Below are positions 34,688-43,720 of a DNA stretch of 64,000 nt, piece by piece; within the stretch, counting starts at the first letter, position 1, and each line of letters opens with the position of its first letter. A model generated the notes under the pieces. That model was not told where the DNA came from, searched no databases, and worked only from the letters and a program-made list of their open reading frames with translations. The position numbers and the translations under genes were made by a program. The stretch is from Catellatospora tritici (GTDB lineage Bacteria; Actinomycetota; Actinomycetes; Mycobacteriales; Micromonosporaceae), in contig NZ_JAHRCY010000009.1 of assembly GCF_019083965.1 (NCBI RefSeq), positions 1 through 64,000 of the forward strand, in the 5' to 3' direction.

Positions 34688-35659
34688 GTGGTGGACAGTG
34701 CGCAGCTGCGTTCCGTGCTCAGCCAGTGGCCAAGCGGGGTCGCCATCGTGACCACGGTGACCGCCGACCTCGACGGCTCACCGCGGCCGCACGGCATGAC
34801 CGCCAGCTCATTCTCCTCGGTCAGCCTCGATCCGCCACTGGTCTCCGTCTGCCTGGGCAACCACCTGCCCACCCGGACCATGATCGCCGCTTCGGGCGTG
34901 TTCGCGCTCAGCTTCCTGGGCAAGGACCAGGCCGAGATCGGCCGCCGCTTCGCCGGCCAGGTCCCCGGGCTGACCGACCGCTTCGCCGGGGCCGACTGGG
35001 TCACCGGCCCGACCGGCTGCCCGATGCTCGCCCACGCCACCGGACGGCTCGACTGCACCGTCGAGCATGCCTACCCCGGCGGCGACCACACCATCTTCGT
35101 GGGCCGGGTGCGCGAGGCCGCCGTCGACCGGGTCACCGCCCCACTGCTGTTCCACTCGCGCAGCTGGGGCCAGCTGGCCGACCCGCTGCCCGACGAGATC
35201 ACCATCACCGTCCTGGACGGCGCCGAGGGCATCGGCGCCGAGGTGAGCGTACGCGACCCGGGCGACCTGGCCTCGGTGCGCGAACTGGCCGCCACCGTGC
35301 CGGTGCGCGCCTACGTCGCCGACGCGTTCGCCCCCGACCGCGAGGCCGTGGTGCTGGCGACGCTCGACGCGCTGGCCGGGCTGCCCGAGGTGGCGCTCGG
35401 CTGCGCCGAGGACGCGGCCGCCTCACCCCTGCAGGTGCGCCGGGTGCTGCAGGACGCGGTGGTGCGGGTGCGCCCGGCCGCCCTGCACGTACGACTGCGC
35501 GCCCATCACGGGCTGGGACTGGTCAACGCGCTGGTGGCGATGAAGAGCGGCGTACGCCGCTTCGACGCCGTACGCGATCCGGCCTCCGGCGGCCTGCCCG
35601 CCGACGACCTGCTGCTGCTGGCCCGCCAACTCGGCGTCGCCTGCGCCGAACCCGCCTGA
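34688..35659 (+). CDS. Flavin reductase domain fused to a partial HMGL-like (DRE-TIM) domain
   Basis: 323 residues. Residues 1-165 are a flavin reductase / FMN-binding split barrel (LSQWPSGVAIVTTVTADLDG, GMTASSFSSVSLDPPLVSVCL, then HAYPGGDHTIFVGRV), which would supply reduced flavin or carry FMN. The remainder looks like the second half of a pyruvate-carboxyltransferase/HMG-CoA-lyase barrel: SPLQVRRVLQ, then HVRLRAHHGLGLVNALVAM and GVRRFDA. The metal-binding HxH appears as HHG and the first half-barrel is missing, so the fused part is probably non-catalytic or regulatory. GTG start. It is the first of five tightly spaced genes. Confidence 0.75.
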   Translation: MVDSAQLRSVLSQWPSGVAIVTTVTADLDGSPRPHGMTASSFSSVSLDPPLVSVCLGNHLPTRTMIAASGVFALSFLGKDQAEIGRRFAGQVPGLTDRFAGADWVTGPTGCPMLAHATGRLDCTVEHAYPGGDHTIFVGRVREAAVDRVTAPLLFHSRSWGQLADPLPDEITITVLDGAEGIGAEVSVRDPGDLASVRELAATVPVRAYVADAFAPDREAVVLATLDALAGLPEVALGCAEDAAASPLQVRRVLQDAVVRVRPAALHVRLRAHHGLGLVNALVAMKSGVRRFDAVRDPASGGLPADDLLLLARQLGVACAEPA

Positions 35660-35679
35660 ATCCACAAGGGAGAAAGAGC

Positions 35680-36963
35680 ATGGCTGACCCGTACGGGCAA
35701 CGCCTCGTCGACGACATGACCGAGGCCGAGCGCGACCGCGCCCAGCGGGTGGAGGCGGTGCTGCCCGCGCTGCGCGCCGCCGCCGCGCATGCCGACGCGA
35801 CCGGGGAGTTCCCCGCCGGGCACGTGGACCTGCTGCGCGAGGCCGGGCTGCTCGGCCTGGTCGTGCCCGAGGAGTACGGCGGCCTCGGCGGCGGCCTGCG
35901 CGACCTGGCCGCGGCCACCTTCGCCATGGGCACCGCCTGCCCGTCGACCGCGCTGGCGTTCTTCTTCCACAACACCAGCGCCTCGCGCGGCCTGCTGCCC
36001 CTCGAAGCGATCGAGGCGGGCCTGTTCGACGAGGCCGACGTGCCGACCGTGCGCGCCTTCGCCGAGCTGGTGCTGCGCCGGATGGCCGGGGGCACCTGGC
36101 TGGCCAACTTCGCCAGCGAGTCGGTCAAGAGCGCGAGCGCCAACATCGCCATCGCCACCACCGCCCGGCCCGCCCAGCGCGACGGCGTCGACGGCTGGCT
36201 GGTCAGCGGCGAGAAGTCGTTCGGCTGCGCCACCGGCGTCGCCGACACCTACCTGGTCACCGCTCGGCTGGACGGCACCGACACCGCCGCCGGGCTGGCC
36301 CTGTTCCTGGTGCCGCGCACCGCCGAGGGTGTCGCGTCCCGCCCGGCCTGGGACGGGCTGGGCATGCGCGGCTCGGCCAACCACGGCATCGTGCTCACCG
36401 ACGTGTGGGTGCCCGCGACCGAGGCGCTGACCGTGCCGGGCGCGTTCGTGAAGATGCTGCAGTGCAGCCGGGGCAGCTTCGTCGGCAACCAGCTCGCCAT
36501 CACCGCCGTGTACGTCGGCTGCGCCCAGGGCGTCTACGACGAGACCCTGTCCCGGCTGACCGCCAAGACGTTCGCCGACACCGGCCGCCCGATCGCCGAG
36601 TCGCCGATGCACCAGGTGATCATCGGTGACATGACCGAGAACCTGGAGACGGCGTACCTGTGGCTGCGCCGCCAGCTGCTGCTGGAGACCTCCGAACCGC
36701 CGCTGGCCGACAAGGCGCACGTCTACCGGCAGTGGCGCCTGGCGAAGGGGTCGATCTGCGAGGCGGCGTTCGCGGTGGCGGTCGGCGCGTTCAAGGCGTC
36801 GGGCACCTCCGGGGCGACCCTGCACGGCACCATGGGCCGGGCCCTGCGCGATCTGGCCATGGGCCTGGTCATGACGTTCCCGCCGGAGCGGGGGCGGCTG
36901 GAGGCGGCCTCGATGGTCACCGCCGACCGGTCCAACGAGCTGTTCGCGAGCGTGGCCAAGTGA
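35680..36963 (+). CDS. Acyl-CoA dehydrogenase family flavoprotein
   Basis: 427 residues. The pattern LREAGLLGLVVPEEYGGLGGGLRDLA, then GMRGSANHGIVLTDVWVP and a helical C-terminal domain ending in an LHGTMGRALRD-type segment, is typical of the acyl-CoA dehydrogenase fold. The FAD-binding C-terminal motif is less canonical, so a flavin-dependent monooxygenase of the same fold (DszC/HpaB-like) is possible, especially next to a flavin reductase. Start ATG 35680 after GGGAG; the stop overlaps the next start by 4 bp. Confidence 0.82.
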   Translation: MADPYGQRLVDDMTEAERDRAQRVEAVLPALRAAAAHADATGEFPAGHVDLLREAGLLGLVVPEEYGGLGGGLRDLAAATFAMGTACPSTALAFFFHNTSASRGLLPLEAIEAGLFDEADVPTVRAFAELVLRRMAGGTWLANFASESVKSASANIAIATTARPAQRDGVDGWLVSGEKSFGCATGVADTYLVTARLDGTDTAAGLALFLVPRTAEGVASRPAWDGLGMRGSANHGIVLTDVWVPATEALTVPGAFVKMLQCSRGSFVGNQLAITAVYVGCAQGVYDETLSRLTAKTFADTGRPIAESPMHQVIIGDMTENLETAYLWLRRQLLLETSEPPLADKAHVYRQWRLAKGSICEAAFAVAVGAFKASGTSGATLHGTMGRALRDLAMGLVMTFPPERGRLEAASMVTADRSNELFASVAK

Positions 36964-38438
36964 GCGCGGTGATCCCGCAGCCGGTGTCCGATCTGGTCGA
37001 CGGGCAGTGGCGGGCGTGCGACGACGCGCTCGGCTTCGCGCTGGAGGAACCGGCGACCGGGCGGGTGCTGGGCACCGCGACCGGCACCCCGGCCGACCGG
37101 GTCGACGCGGCGATCGCGGCGGCGACCGCGGTGCACGAGTCCGGGGCGTGGTCGGGGCTGTCGGCCGAGTCCCGGGCCCGGCTGCTGGACTCGGCCGCCG
37201 ACCAGGTAAGCCACGACGCCGAGGCGATCAGCGCGGTGGAGTCGTACGCGACCGGCGTGCCGGTCCGGCAGACCGCGATGCTCGCGGTGATCCTGTCCGG
37301 GGCGTTCCGGCTGGCCGCCGCGCAGTTGCGCGAGGGGTGGCTGACCGGCGCCGTGCCGCGTGAGGACGGCCGCACCGCGCACGTGGAGCGGCTGCCCTGG
37401 GGCCCGGCCGCGTGCCTGGTGCCGTGGAACGCCCCCGCGCCGATGGCCGCGCACAAGGTCGCCAACGCGCTCGCGGCGGGCTGCCCGGTCGTCGTCAAGC
37501 CCAGCGAGTACGCCCCGTACGGCACGCAGCTGCTGGTCGCGGCGGTGGAGCGGGCCCTGGCCGCCGCCGATGCGCCCGGCGGGGTGTTCCAGCTCGTGCA
37601 CGGCGACGCGGCCGCGGGAGCACGGCTGGTCGGCGATCCGCGCATCCGGGCGGTGTCGTTCACCGGCGGGCTGTCCGGCGGCCGGGCCGTCGCGGCGGCC
37701 TGCGCGTACGACATCAAGCCCGTCCAGCTCGAACTCGGCGGCAACAACCCCCTCGTGGTGCTGCCCGACGCCGACACCGAGTCGGCCGCCCGCGCCGCCG
37801 CCGACCTGCTGACCACCCTCAACGGCCAGTGGTGCCGGGCCCTGGGCCGCCTGGTCGTGCCCGCCGACCGCGCCGACGAGATCGTCGCGGCGACGCTGGC
37901 CCGCCTGGGCGACCTGCGCGTCGGCGACCCGCTCGACCCGGCCACCGACTACGGCCCGCTGGTCCACTCCGGACACCTGGCCCGGGTCACCGCCGCCCGC
38001 GACACCCTGGTCGCCCACGGCGGCCGTGCGCACACCGCGCTGCCCGTCCCGGACGAGGGCAACTTCCTCAGCCCGACCCTGGTCACCGGGGTCGACCCGG
38101 GGCACACCACACACGAGATCTTCGGCCCGGTCGCGGCGGTGCACACCTACCGCACCCTGGACGAGGCGGTCGCCCTGGCCAACGGCACACCGTACGGGCT
38201 GGAGGCGTACGTCAGCGGCACGGACGAGGACGCGGCGCTGGCCGTGGCCCGGCGACTGCGCGCGGGCGAGGTGAAGGTCAACGGCTCCAGCATCATGAGC
38301 CTGCACCTGTTCACCCCGCGCCCCGCCTGGGGCCTGTCCGGCTACGCCGAGGAGGGCACCGCCGAGACGCTGCGGTTCTTCACCAACCCGCGCGTCGTCG
38401 GCGTCGAGGGCGGCTTCGCACTGCACGGCCGCCCGTGA
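36960..38438 (+). CDS. NAD(P)-dependent aldehyde dehydrogenase
   Basis: 492 residues, full length. Catalytic Glu258 is in LELGGNNP and Cys292 in NGQWCRALGR. VPWNAPAPMAAHKVANALAAGCPVVVKPSE and EIFGPVAAVHTY are standard motifs. It oxidises an aldehyde to an acid. The GTG start overlaps the stop of the dehydrogenase before it, and its own stop overlaps the lyase after it. A second, divergent aldehyde dehydrogenase lies at 40574, so two aldehyde intermediates may arise. Confidence 0.92.
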   Translation: MSAVIPQPVSDLVDGQWRACDDALGFALEEPATGRVLGTATGTPADRVDAAIAAATAVHESGAWSGLSAESRARLLDSAADQVSHDAEAISAVESYATGVPVRQTAMLAVILSGAFRLAAAQLREGWLTGAVPREDGRTAHVERLPWGPAACLVPWNAPAPMAAHKVANALAAGCPVVVKPSEYAPYGTQLLVAAVERALAAADAPGGVFQLVHGDAAAGARLVGDPRIRAVSFTGGLSGGRAVAAACAYDIKPVQLELGGNNPLVVLPDADTESAARAAADLLTTLNGQWCRALGRLVVPADRADEIVAATLARLGDLRVGDPLDPATDYGPLVHSGHLARVTAARDTLVAHGGRAHTALPVPDEGNFLSPTLVTGVDPGHTTHEIFGPVAAVHTYRTLDEAVALANGTPYGLEAYVSGTDEDAALAVARRLRAGEVKVNGSSIMSLHLFTPRPAWGLSGYAEEGTAETLRFFTNPRVVGVEGGFALHGRP

Positions 38439-39292
38439 CCGCCCCCGCATTGCGCGCCCTGCTGGCATCCGAGCAGCTCACCCACCTGCCCGGCGTGTAC
38501 GACGCCCCGACCGCCGCGCTGGCGGTCCGGGCCGGACACCGGGCCGCGCACCTGTCCGGGGCCGCCTGCGCGGCCCTGGACCTGGGCCTGCCCGACCTCG
38601 GCTACGTCCACGGCACCCACCTCGCGGCACGGGCCGCCCGCCTGGTCCCGGCGCTGCGCGGGGCACCGCTGCTGGCCGACGCCGACACCGGCTACGGCGA
38701 CGCGCTGCAGGCGGTGTGGACCGCCCGCGCCTACACCGCCGCCGGGGTCTCCGGCCTGCACCTGGAGGACCAGGTGCAGCCCAAGCGCTGCGGCCACCTC
38801 GCGGGCAAGGAACTGGTCCCCGCCGCCACCGCCGCCCGCAAGGTACGCGCGGTCGCGGCCGAGGGGCACGGCATCGTGGTGGTGGCGCGCACCGACGCGT
38901 ACACGGTGACCGGCCTGGACGACGCGATCGACCGCGCGGCCCGCTACGCCGCCGCCGGAGCCGACGCGGTGTTCCTCGAAGGCGTCACCGCCCTGGACGA
39001 CCTGGCCCGCGCGCACGCGGCGCTGCCCGGGGTGCCGCTGGTGGTCAACCGCTCCGAGGCCGGATCCACGACGGCCTGGCCCGGCGACCACGAACTCGCC
39101 GCCGTCGGCGTGCGGCTGGTCCTGCACCCGGTCGCGCCCCTGCTGGCGGCGCTGGACGCCGCGTCCCGCGCGTACGCCGCGATCGGCGCGCACGGCACCG
39201 CCGACGGCGTGCCCCGGATGGCCTGGGCCGACTTCACCGCGCTCGTCGGGCAGGACGAAGCTCTCGAACTGGATGCGAGGTACGCCGGATGA
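38435..39292 (+). CDS. Isocitrate lyase / PEP mutase superfamily lyase
   Basis: 285 residues. Metal and active-site motifs are DADTGYGD and EDQVQPKRCGHLAGKEL with Cys119 (the KKCGH-type loop), then VVVARTDAY. Relatives include methylisocitrate lyase, dimethylmalate lyase, oxaloacetate decarboxylase and PEP mutase. They cleave or rearrange C-C bonds next to a 2-oxoacid product. The GTG start overlaps the aldehyde dehydrogenase stop. In the locus it could release pyruvate or oxaloacetate from a branched hydroxy-diacid. Confidence 0.88.
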   Translation: MTAPALRALLASEQLTHLPGVYDAPTAALAVRAGHRAAHLSGAACAALDLGLPDLGYVHGTHLAARAARLVPALRGAPLLADADTGYGDALQAVWTARAYTAAGVSGLHLEDQVQPKRCGHLAGKELVPAATAARKVRAVAAEGHGIVVVARTDAYTVTGLDDAIDRAARYAAAGADAVFLEGVTALDDLARAHAALPGVPLVVNRSEAGSTTAWPGDHELAAVGVRLVLHPVAPLLAALDAASRAYAAIGAHGTADGVPRMAWADFTALVGQDEALELDARYAG

Positions 39293-40443
39293 GCCGGGTG
39301 ATCGTCGCCGGGGCCGGGCCGGTCGGGTTGAGCGCCGCGCTGGCGCTGTCCCGACACGGGCTGGCCGTGACGGTGCTGGAGGCCGGGCCGGACCTGGCCG
39401 CCGAGTCGCGCGCCTCCACGTTCCACCCGCCCACGCTGGAGATGCTGGCCGAGCTGGGGGTGGTCGACGAGGTGCTGGCGCGCGGCCTGGTCGCGCCGAC
39501 GTTCGCCTACCGCGACCGCACCGCCGGACACGTGGCGACCCTGGACCTGTCGGTGCTGGCGCGGGACACGCCGTACCCGTACCGGGTGCAGCTGGAGCAG
39601 TCGAAGCTGACCCCGATCCTGCGCGACCACCTGGCCCGGTGCGGAGTGGAGATCCGGTTCGACAGCCCGGTGACCGGCGCGCGCACGGACGAGACCGGCG
39701 TGGATGTGCTGGTCGCCGACGGTTCCACCGTGCGCGGTGACTGGCTGGTCGCCGCGGACGGGGCGCACTCGGCGGTGCGGCGCGCGCTCGGGGTGGCGTT
39801 CGACGGGATCACCTACCCGGAGCGGTTCCTGGTGGCGTCCACTTCGGAGGAGCTGACCGGGTGGCTGGACGGGCTGGCCGCGGTCAACTACGTGTTCGAT
39901 CCGGTCGACTGGTCGGTGCTGCTGCGTACGCCCGACCACTGGCGGGTATTGCTGCCCACACCGGACGGTTCATCCGACGAGACCGAACTCGCCCGGCTCG
40001 ACGCCAGGCTGCGGCAGATCCACGACCCGGGCCGCCCCTGGCGGGTGGCCCACGCCAGCATCTACCGGGTGCACCAGCGGGTCGCCGCCGAGTTCCGGGT
40101 CGGGCGGGTGCTGCTGGCCGGGGACGCCGCGCACGTCAACAATCCGCTCGGCGGGCTGGGCATGAACTCCGGCATCCACGACGCGGTCGCCTACGCGACC
40201 GCCCTGGCCGCCCCGGACCCTGACCCGGCCACAACCCGGGCGGCGGACGACCGTCGACGCATCGCGCTGGAGTTCACCCAGGCGGTGTCGCATCGCAACT
40301 ACGAACGCCTGAGCGCCACCGACCCGGCCGCCCGCGCCGCCCACCTGGACCAGCTGCGCGCCACCGCCGCCGACCCGACCCGAACCCGGTCGTACCTGCT
40401 GCGCGCCTGCATGATCGAGTCCCTGCGCCCGGTGACCCCGTGA
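39289..40443 (+). CDS. FAD-dependent aromatic-type monooxygenase
   Basis: 384 residues. The dinucleotide site VIVAGAGPVGLSAALALSRHG is at the N-terminus, a DG motif is in VAADGAHSAVRRALG, and the second FAD motif reads GRVLLAGDAAHVNNPLGGLGMNSGIHDA. This is the PHBH/phenol-hydroxylase group. It would hydroxylate, or oxidatively open, an aromatic or pyrrole-type ring. ATG overlaps the lyase stop (ATGA). It is the last gene of the run starting at 34688; a palindromic element follows. Confidence 0.9.
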   Translation: MSRVIVAGAGPVGLSAALALSRHGLAVTVLEAGPDLAAESRASTFHPPTLEMLAELGVVDEVLARGLVAPTFAYRDRTAGHVATLDLSVLARDTPYPYRVQLEQSKLTPILRDHLARCGVEIRFDSPVTGARTDETGVDVLVADGSTVRGDWLVAADGAHSAVRRALGVAFDGITYPERFLVASTSEELTGWLDGLAAVNYVFDPVDWSVLLRTPDHWRVLLPTPDGSSDETELARLDARLRQIHDPGRPWRVAHASIYRVHQRVAAEFRVGRVLLAGDAAHVNNPLGGLGMNSGIHDAVAYATALAAPDPDPATTRAADDRRRIALEFTQAVSHRNYERLSATDPAARAAHLDQLRATAADPTRTRSYLLRACMIESLRPVTP

Positions 40444-40460
40444 CCCCGGACCGTGTCCAA

Positions 40461-40536
40461 GATCCGCTCAAGTTGCCAGGCAATCGGGCGTATCTTGACC
40501 ATCCATACCCCCGATTGCCCGGCAACTTGGATGATC
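40461..40536. repeat. REP/MITE-like palindromic element, copy 2
   Basis: AAGTTGCCAGGCAATCGGG (40470-40488) pairs with 40510-40528 (18 of 19 bases), bounded by GATC on both sides. It is the reverse-oriented counterpart of the element at 28485-28565 and shares the loop segment AAGATACGC in reverse complement. Confidence 0.85.
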
Positions 40537-40573
40537 TGGGCGGCCCACGGCGGCCGGAGCGGGCGGTGACACG

Positions 40574-42016
40574 ATGAGCGAACGCATAAGCCGGTACAAC
40601 CCGGCTCGGGTCCGCGAGCTGGTCGGCACGGTCCCGGTGAGCGCGCCGGAGCAGGTCGACGCGGTGGTACGGACCGCCGAGTCCGCCCAGCGCGGTTGGG
40701 CCGCCGTCGATCGGCTCGAGCGGGCCGCACTGCTGCGCGCGGCTGCCGACGCGGTCGAACCCCAGCTCGACACCCTCGCCGAGCTGCTGGCGCGCGAGTC
40801 CGGGAAAGTCCGGCCCGATTGCCGCGGCGAGCTCGGGTTCGCGTTGACGTTCCTACGCTGGGTGGCCGGTCGGGCCCCGGCGGTGCTCGCCGACACCGAG
40901 ACCGACGACGCCGCGGGGCGCCTGCTGCTGACCCGCCGCCCGTACGGCGTGGTCGCCGCGATCACCCCGTGGAACGCCCCGATCATCCTGTCGCTGCTGA
41001 AGATCGCGCCCGCGCTGGCGGCGGGCAACACCGTCGTGGTGAAACCGTCGCCGCTGGCGCCACTGGCCATCGACCGGGTGGTACGACTGCTCGCGGGCGC
41101 GCTGCCCGCCGACGTGCTGCGCATCGTGCACGGCGACGCGGCGGCGGGCGCGGCCCTGGTCGGGCACCCGCTGGTCCGCAAGGTCGCGTTCACCGGCGGC
41201 GAGCAGACCGCGCGGGCGGTCGCGGCGGCGGCGGGCCTCACCCCCACCGTGCTGGAACTGGGCGGCAACGATCCGCTGCTGCTGCTCGACGACGCGGACC
41301 TGTCGCCCGAACCGATGCGGCGGCTGGTGATGGCGTCGTTCGCCACCAGTGGGCAGGTGTGCATGGCCGCCAAGCGGCTGTACGTGCCGCGCTCGCGCCA
41401 CGACGAGTTCGTCGCGGCGTATCTGAGCGCGGCCGACGAGGTGCTGTGCCTGGGCGATCCGCTGGCCGACGGGGTGAGCATGGGTCCGGTCATCACGGCT
41501 GAGGCCGCCGCCCGGGTGACCGCGCTGGTGGACGGCGTGGTGGCGCGCGGTGGCACGGCACTGCCGCTGGGCCGGACCCATCCGGGCACCGACCTGGCGG
41601 ACGGTCACTTCGTGGCGCCGACGCTGCTGGTCGGGGTCGGCGACGACGATCCGGTGGTGGTGTCCGAGCAGTTCGGACCCACGGTGCCGCTGCTGGTCCA
41701 CGACGGTGAGGACGAGTTGGTGGCCCGCGCGAACGCCGACGAGCTGGGGCTGGGCGCCTCGGTGTGGTCGGCCGACGAGCAGCGGGCGTTCCGCGTGGCG
41801 AAACGGCTGGAGGCGGGGTTCGTCTTCGTCAACACGCACAACCGCACCGGCATGGCGCTGCGGGCGCCGTTCGGCGGGGTGAAGCGCTCCGGCCACGGTC
41901 GCGAGTACGGCGACGCGGGCATCGCAGAGTATGCCCAGCTGTGTTCCGTGCACGCGCCCGCGGCGTTCCGGCCCGGCGGGCGGGGTGCCAGCGCGACGGC
42001 GTACCCGACCACGTGA
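40574..42016 (+). CDS. Aldehyde dehydrogenase (succinate-semialdehyde/benzaldehyde type)
   Basis: 480 residues. Catalytic Glu228 is in LELGGNDP and Cys263 in SGQVCMAAK. GVVAAITPWNAPIILSLLK and FGGVKRSGHGREYG are typical motifs. It resembles dehydrogenases for semialdehydes and aromatic aldehydes. It starts ATG 40574, separated from the FAD monooxygenase by the palindromic repeat, so it may have its own promoter. Its partner aldehyde is unknown. Confidence 0.9.
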   Translation: MSERISRYNPARVRELVGTVPVSAPEQVDAVVRTAESAQRGWAAVDRLERAALLRAAADAVEPQLDTLAELLARESGKVRPDCRGELGFALTFLRWVAGRAPAVLADTETDDAAGRLLLTRRPYGVVAAITPWNAPIILSLLKIAPALAAGNTVVVKPSPLAPLAIDRVVRLLAGALPADVLRIVHGDAAAGAALVGHPLVRKVAFTGGEQTARAVAAAAGLTPTVLELGGNDPLLLLDDADLSPEPMRRLVMASFATSGQVCMAAKRLYVPRSRHDEFVAAYLSAADEVLCLGDPLADGVSMGPVITAEAAARVTALVDGVVARGGTALPLGRTHPGTDLADGHFVAPTLLVGVGDDDPVVVSEQFGPTVPLLVHDGEDELVARANADELGLGASVWSADEQRAFRVAKRLEAGFVFVNTHNRTGMALRAPFGGVKRSGHGREYGDAGIAEYAQLCSVHAPAAFRPGGRGASATAYPTT

Positions 42017-42122
42017 TTCGGGGTATCCGAGCAGAATACGTGCCCTGAACTGCCGATATGTGACCAAACGGATGATTTCGAAATCGCCCTAATGGTCACC
42101 AAAATGGCTATACGGTCAGGCA

Positions 42123-43292
42123 ATGCGCAAACCAGCATTCCGCGGCATGATCGCCGCATCAGTCTCGGTCGGGGCCAGCGCCGTCGCGGCGGTCGTGATG
42201 CTGGGCCCCGGCGGGCTCGCCATGGCGAGCCCCACCAGCCCAACCGCCTCGGCGCTGAACTTCAACGTGTTCGTCGAGCACAACGCCAACCTCACCAGTA
42301 CCCTGTCCGCGGGGCCCGTGGCGGTGGGCGGCGACCTGACCCTCGGTGGCACGTTCCAGGTCGCCACCAGCAGCCCGGGCACGTTCGTCGCCCCCGGTGA
42401 CGGCACCTTCCCCAGTGCGCTGGTCGTCGGCGGCCAGATCGACTTCCCGGCCAGCACGGCCGGGGCGATCCTGTCCGTGCAGAACAACGCCTACGCCAAG
42501 CTGGGCAACGGCATGGGGGCACAGGTCATCAACGTCCCTGGTCCCACGCACATCGTGGCAACCGGTGGCATGTACGGGGACACGCCACGGGTGGAACTGA
42601 CCGTGACCCAGCCGGCCACCACGGTGGTGCAGTCCGTGATCGACTTCACGACCGCCTTCAACGACTTCCGCAGCAGCTCGTCCGCCCTGGCGACCTGCAC
42701 GAACAACGTCACGTTGGCAGACGTCAACGGCAGGCCGCTCACTCGCCCCATCCTGGTCCCCACCGAGGTGCACGTCACGCTGACCCCCAACACCACCAAC
42801 GTGCTGAACCTGACGGGCGCCGAGCTCAACAACATCACGTCGCTGACCTTCGAGACCCCGCCGTCGAGCACCCAACCGCTGCTGATCAACGTCGACACCT
42901 CCGCGGACAACACCTATGACTGGACCGTGCCCGACATGTCCAGCATCGGCATCGCCCAGGCGCCGTTCCTGCTGTGGAACTTCCCGACGGCCTCCTCGAT
43001 CACGCTGCCCGCGGCCGCGGCAACGCTGGAGGGCACGCTGTACGCCCCCCGAGCCGACCTGGTCGACCTGTCCCCGAACGACATCGAGGGCCAGGTCATC
43101 ACCGAGAGCATCGTCATGGGCGGCCTCGACGCCGACGGCGGCGAGGTCCACTACGCCCCGTTCACCGCGATGCTGAACTGTGTCGCACCCACGTCGACGA
43201 CCACGGCCACACCCACGGCGAGGCCGTCCAAGTCACCGTATGGTCGGCCGGCACCGTCGCACTGGGGGCACCCGCGCCCGCCGCGCCCGTGA
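42123..43292 (+). CDS. Secreted choice-of-anchor A domain protein
   Basis: 389 residues. A signal peptide (ASVSVGASAVAAVVMLGPGG, then AMAS) is followed by a beta-rich domain: ALNFNVFVEHNANLTST, AVGGDLTLGG and VVGGQIDFP, the pattern of choice-of-anchor A (collagen-binding-like) domains. The tail is Thr/Pro-rich and low complexity (TSTTTATPTARPSKSP) without an LPxTG sorting signal. It is probably a cell-surface or matrix protein. It is functionally out of place between the aldehyde dehydrogenase and the amidase operon. A 12-bp palindrome GATTTCGAAATC lies at 42073-42084 upstream. Confidence 0.78.
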   Translation: MRKPAFRGMIAASVSVGASAVAAVVMLGPGGLAMASPTSPTASALNFNVFVEHNANLTSTLSAGPVAVGGDLTLGGTFQVATSSPGTFVAPGDGTFPSALVVGGQIDFPASTAGAILSVQNNAYAKLGNGMGAQVINVPGPTHIVATGGMYGDTPRVELTVTQPATTVVQSVIDFTTAFNDFRSSSSALATCTNNVTLADVNGRPLTRPILVPTEVHVTLTPNTTNVLNLTGAELNNITSLTFETPPSSTQPLLINVDTSADNTYDWTVPDMSSIGIAQAPFLLWNFPTASSITLPAAAATLEGTLYAPRADLVDLSPNDIEGQVITESIVMGGLDADGGEVHYAPFTAMLNCVAPTSTTTATPTARPSKSPYGRPAPSHWGHPRPPRP

Positions 43293-43311
43293 CCCGGACG
43301 CCTGACTGAGC

Positions 43312-43342
43312 CCGCAGCCCGGCCCACCCGGCCGGGCTGCGG
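43312..43342. terminator. Perfect 13-bp bidirectional stem-loop
   Basis: CCGCAGCCCGGCC, a 5-nt loop and its complement, between the convergent surface-protein and Dabb genes. Confidence 0.75.
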
Positions 43343-43348
43343 CGTGCG

Positions 43349-43630
43349 TCAGGACGTGTAGTCGACCACCGTGCGGGCGGCCAGCCGCGGCCGCAGCCAC
43401 TGCGCCAGTTCGAGGTGCGCCGGGTGCGCCTGGTATCCGGCCAGCCCGGCGGCGTCGGTGTGCGTCGTGACGAGACACAGGTGCGCCGAGACCGGGGTGT
43501 GCAGCTCGTCGAGGTGCACCGTCAGTGCGGAAATCTCCGGAACGGCATCGACCAGGCCTTCCAAAAGATCCTTGGCCTTGGCAGCATCGGCTGCGTCGGT
43601 GAACGTCATCAGCACCACGTGGGTCAGCAT
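43349..43630 (-). CDS. Dabb (stress-responsive alpha/beta barrel) family protein
   Basis: 93 residues. MLTHVVLMTFTDAADAAKAKDLLEGL and the final HPAHLELAQWLRPRL strand-helix pattern match Dabb-domain proteins, small dimeric barrels that include cyclases such as olivetolic acid cyclase and many catabolic accessory proteins. ATG 43630 follows GGAGG. It is divergent from the amidase operon and shares the operator region, so it may be co-regulated. Confidence 0.82.
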   Translation of the reverse strand: MLTHVVLMTFTDAADAAKAKDLLEGLVDAVPEISALTVHLDELHTPVSAHLCLVTTHTDAAGLAGYQAHPAHLELAQWLRPRLAARTVVDYTS

Positions 43631-43682
43631 CACGACCTCCGGTCAACCTCTGTTGCAAACGCCTCCGCGAGTGTAGTTTCGG

Positions 43683-43695
43683 GAAACAGCGTTTC
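43683..43695. promoter_or_regulatory. Candidate IclR-regulon operator of the chlorophyll-type operon
   Basis: A perfect GAAAC-AGC-GTTTC palindrome, with another GTTTC at 43676-43680, located 26 bases before the ATG of the first gene of the 43721-52095 operon and between it and the divergent Dabb gene. Confidence 0.55.
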
Positions 43696-43720
43696 GCTAG
43701 GGGAACCGGAGACACCACAT

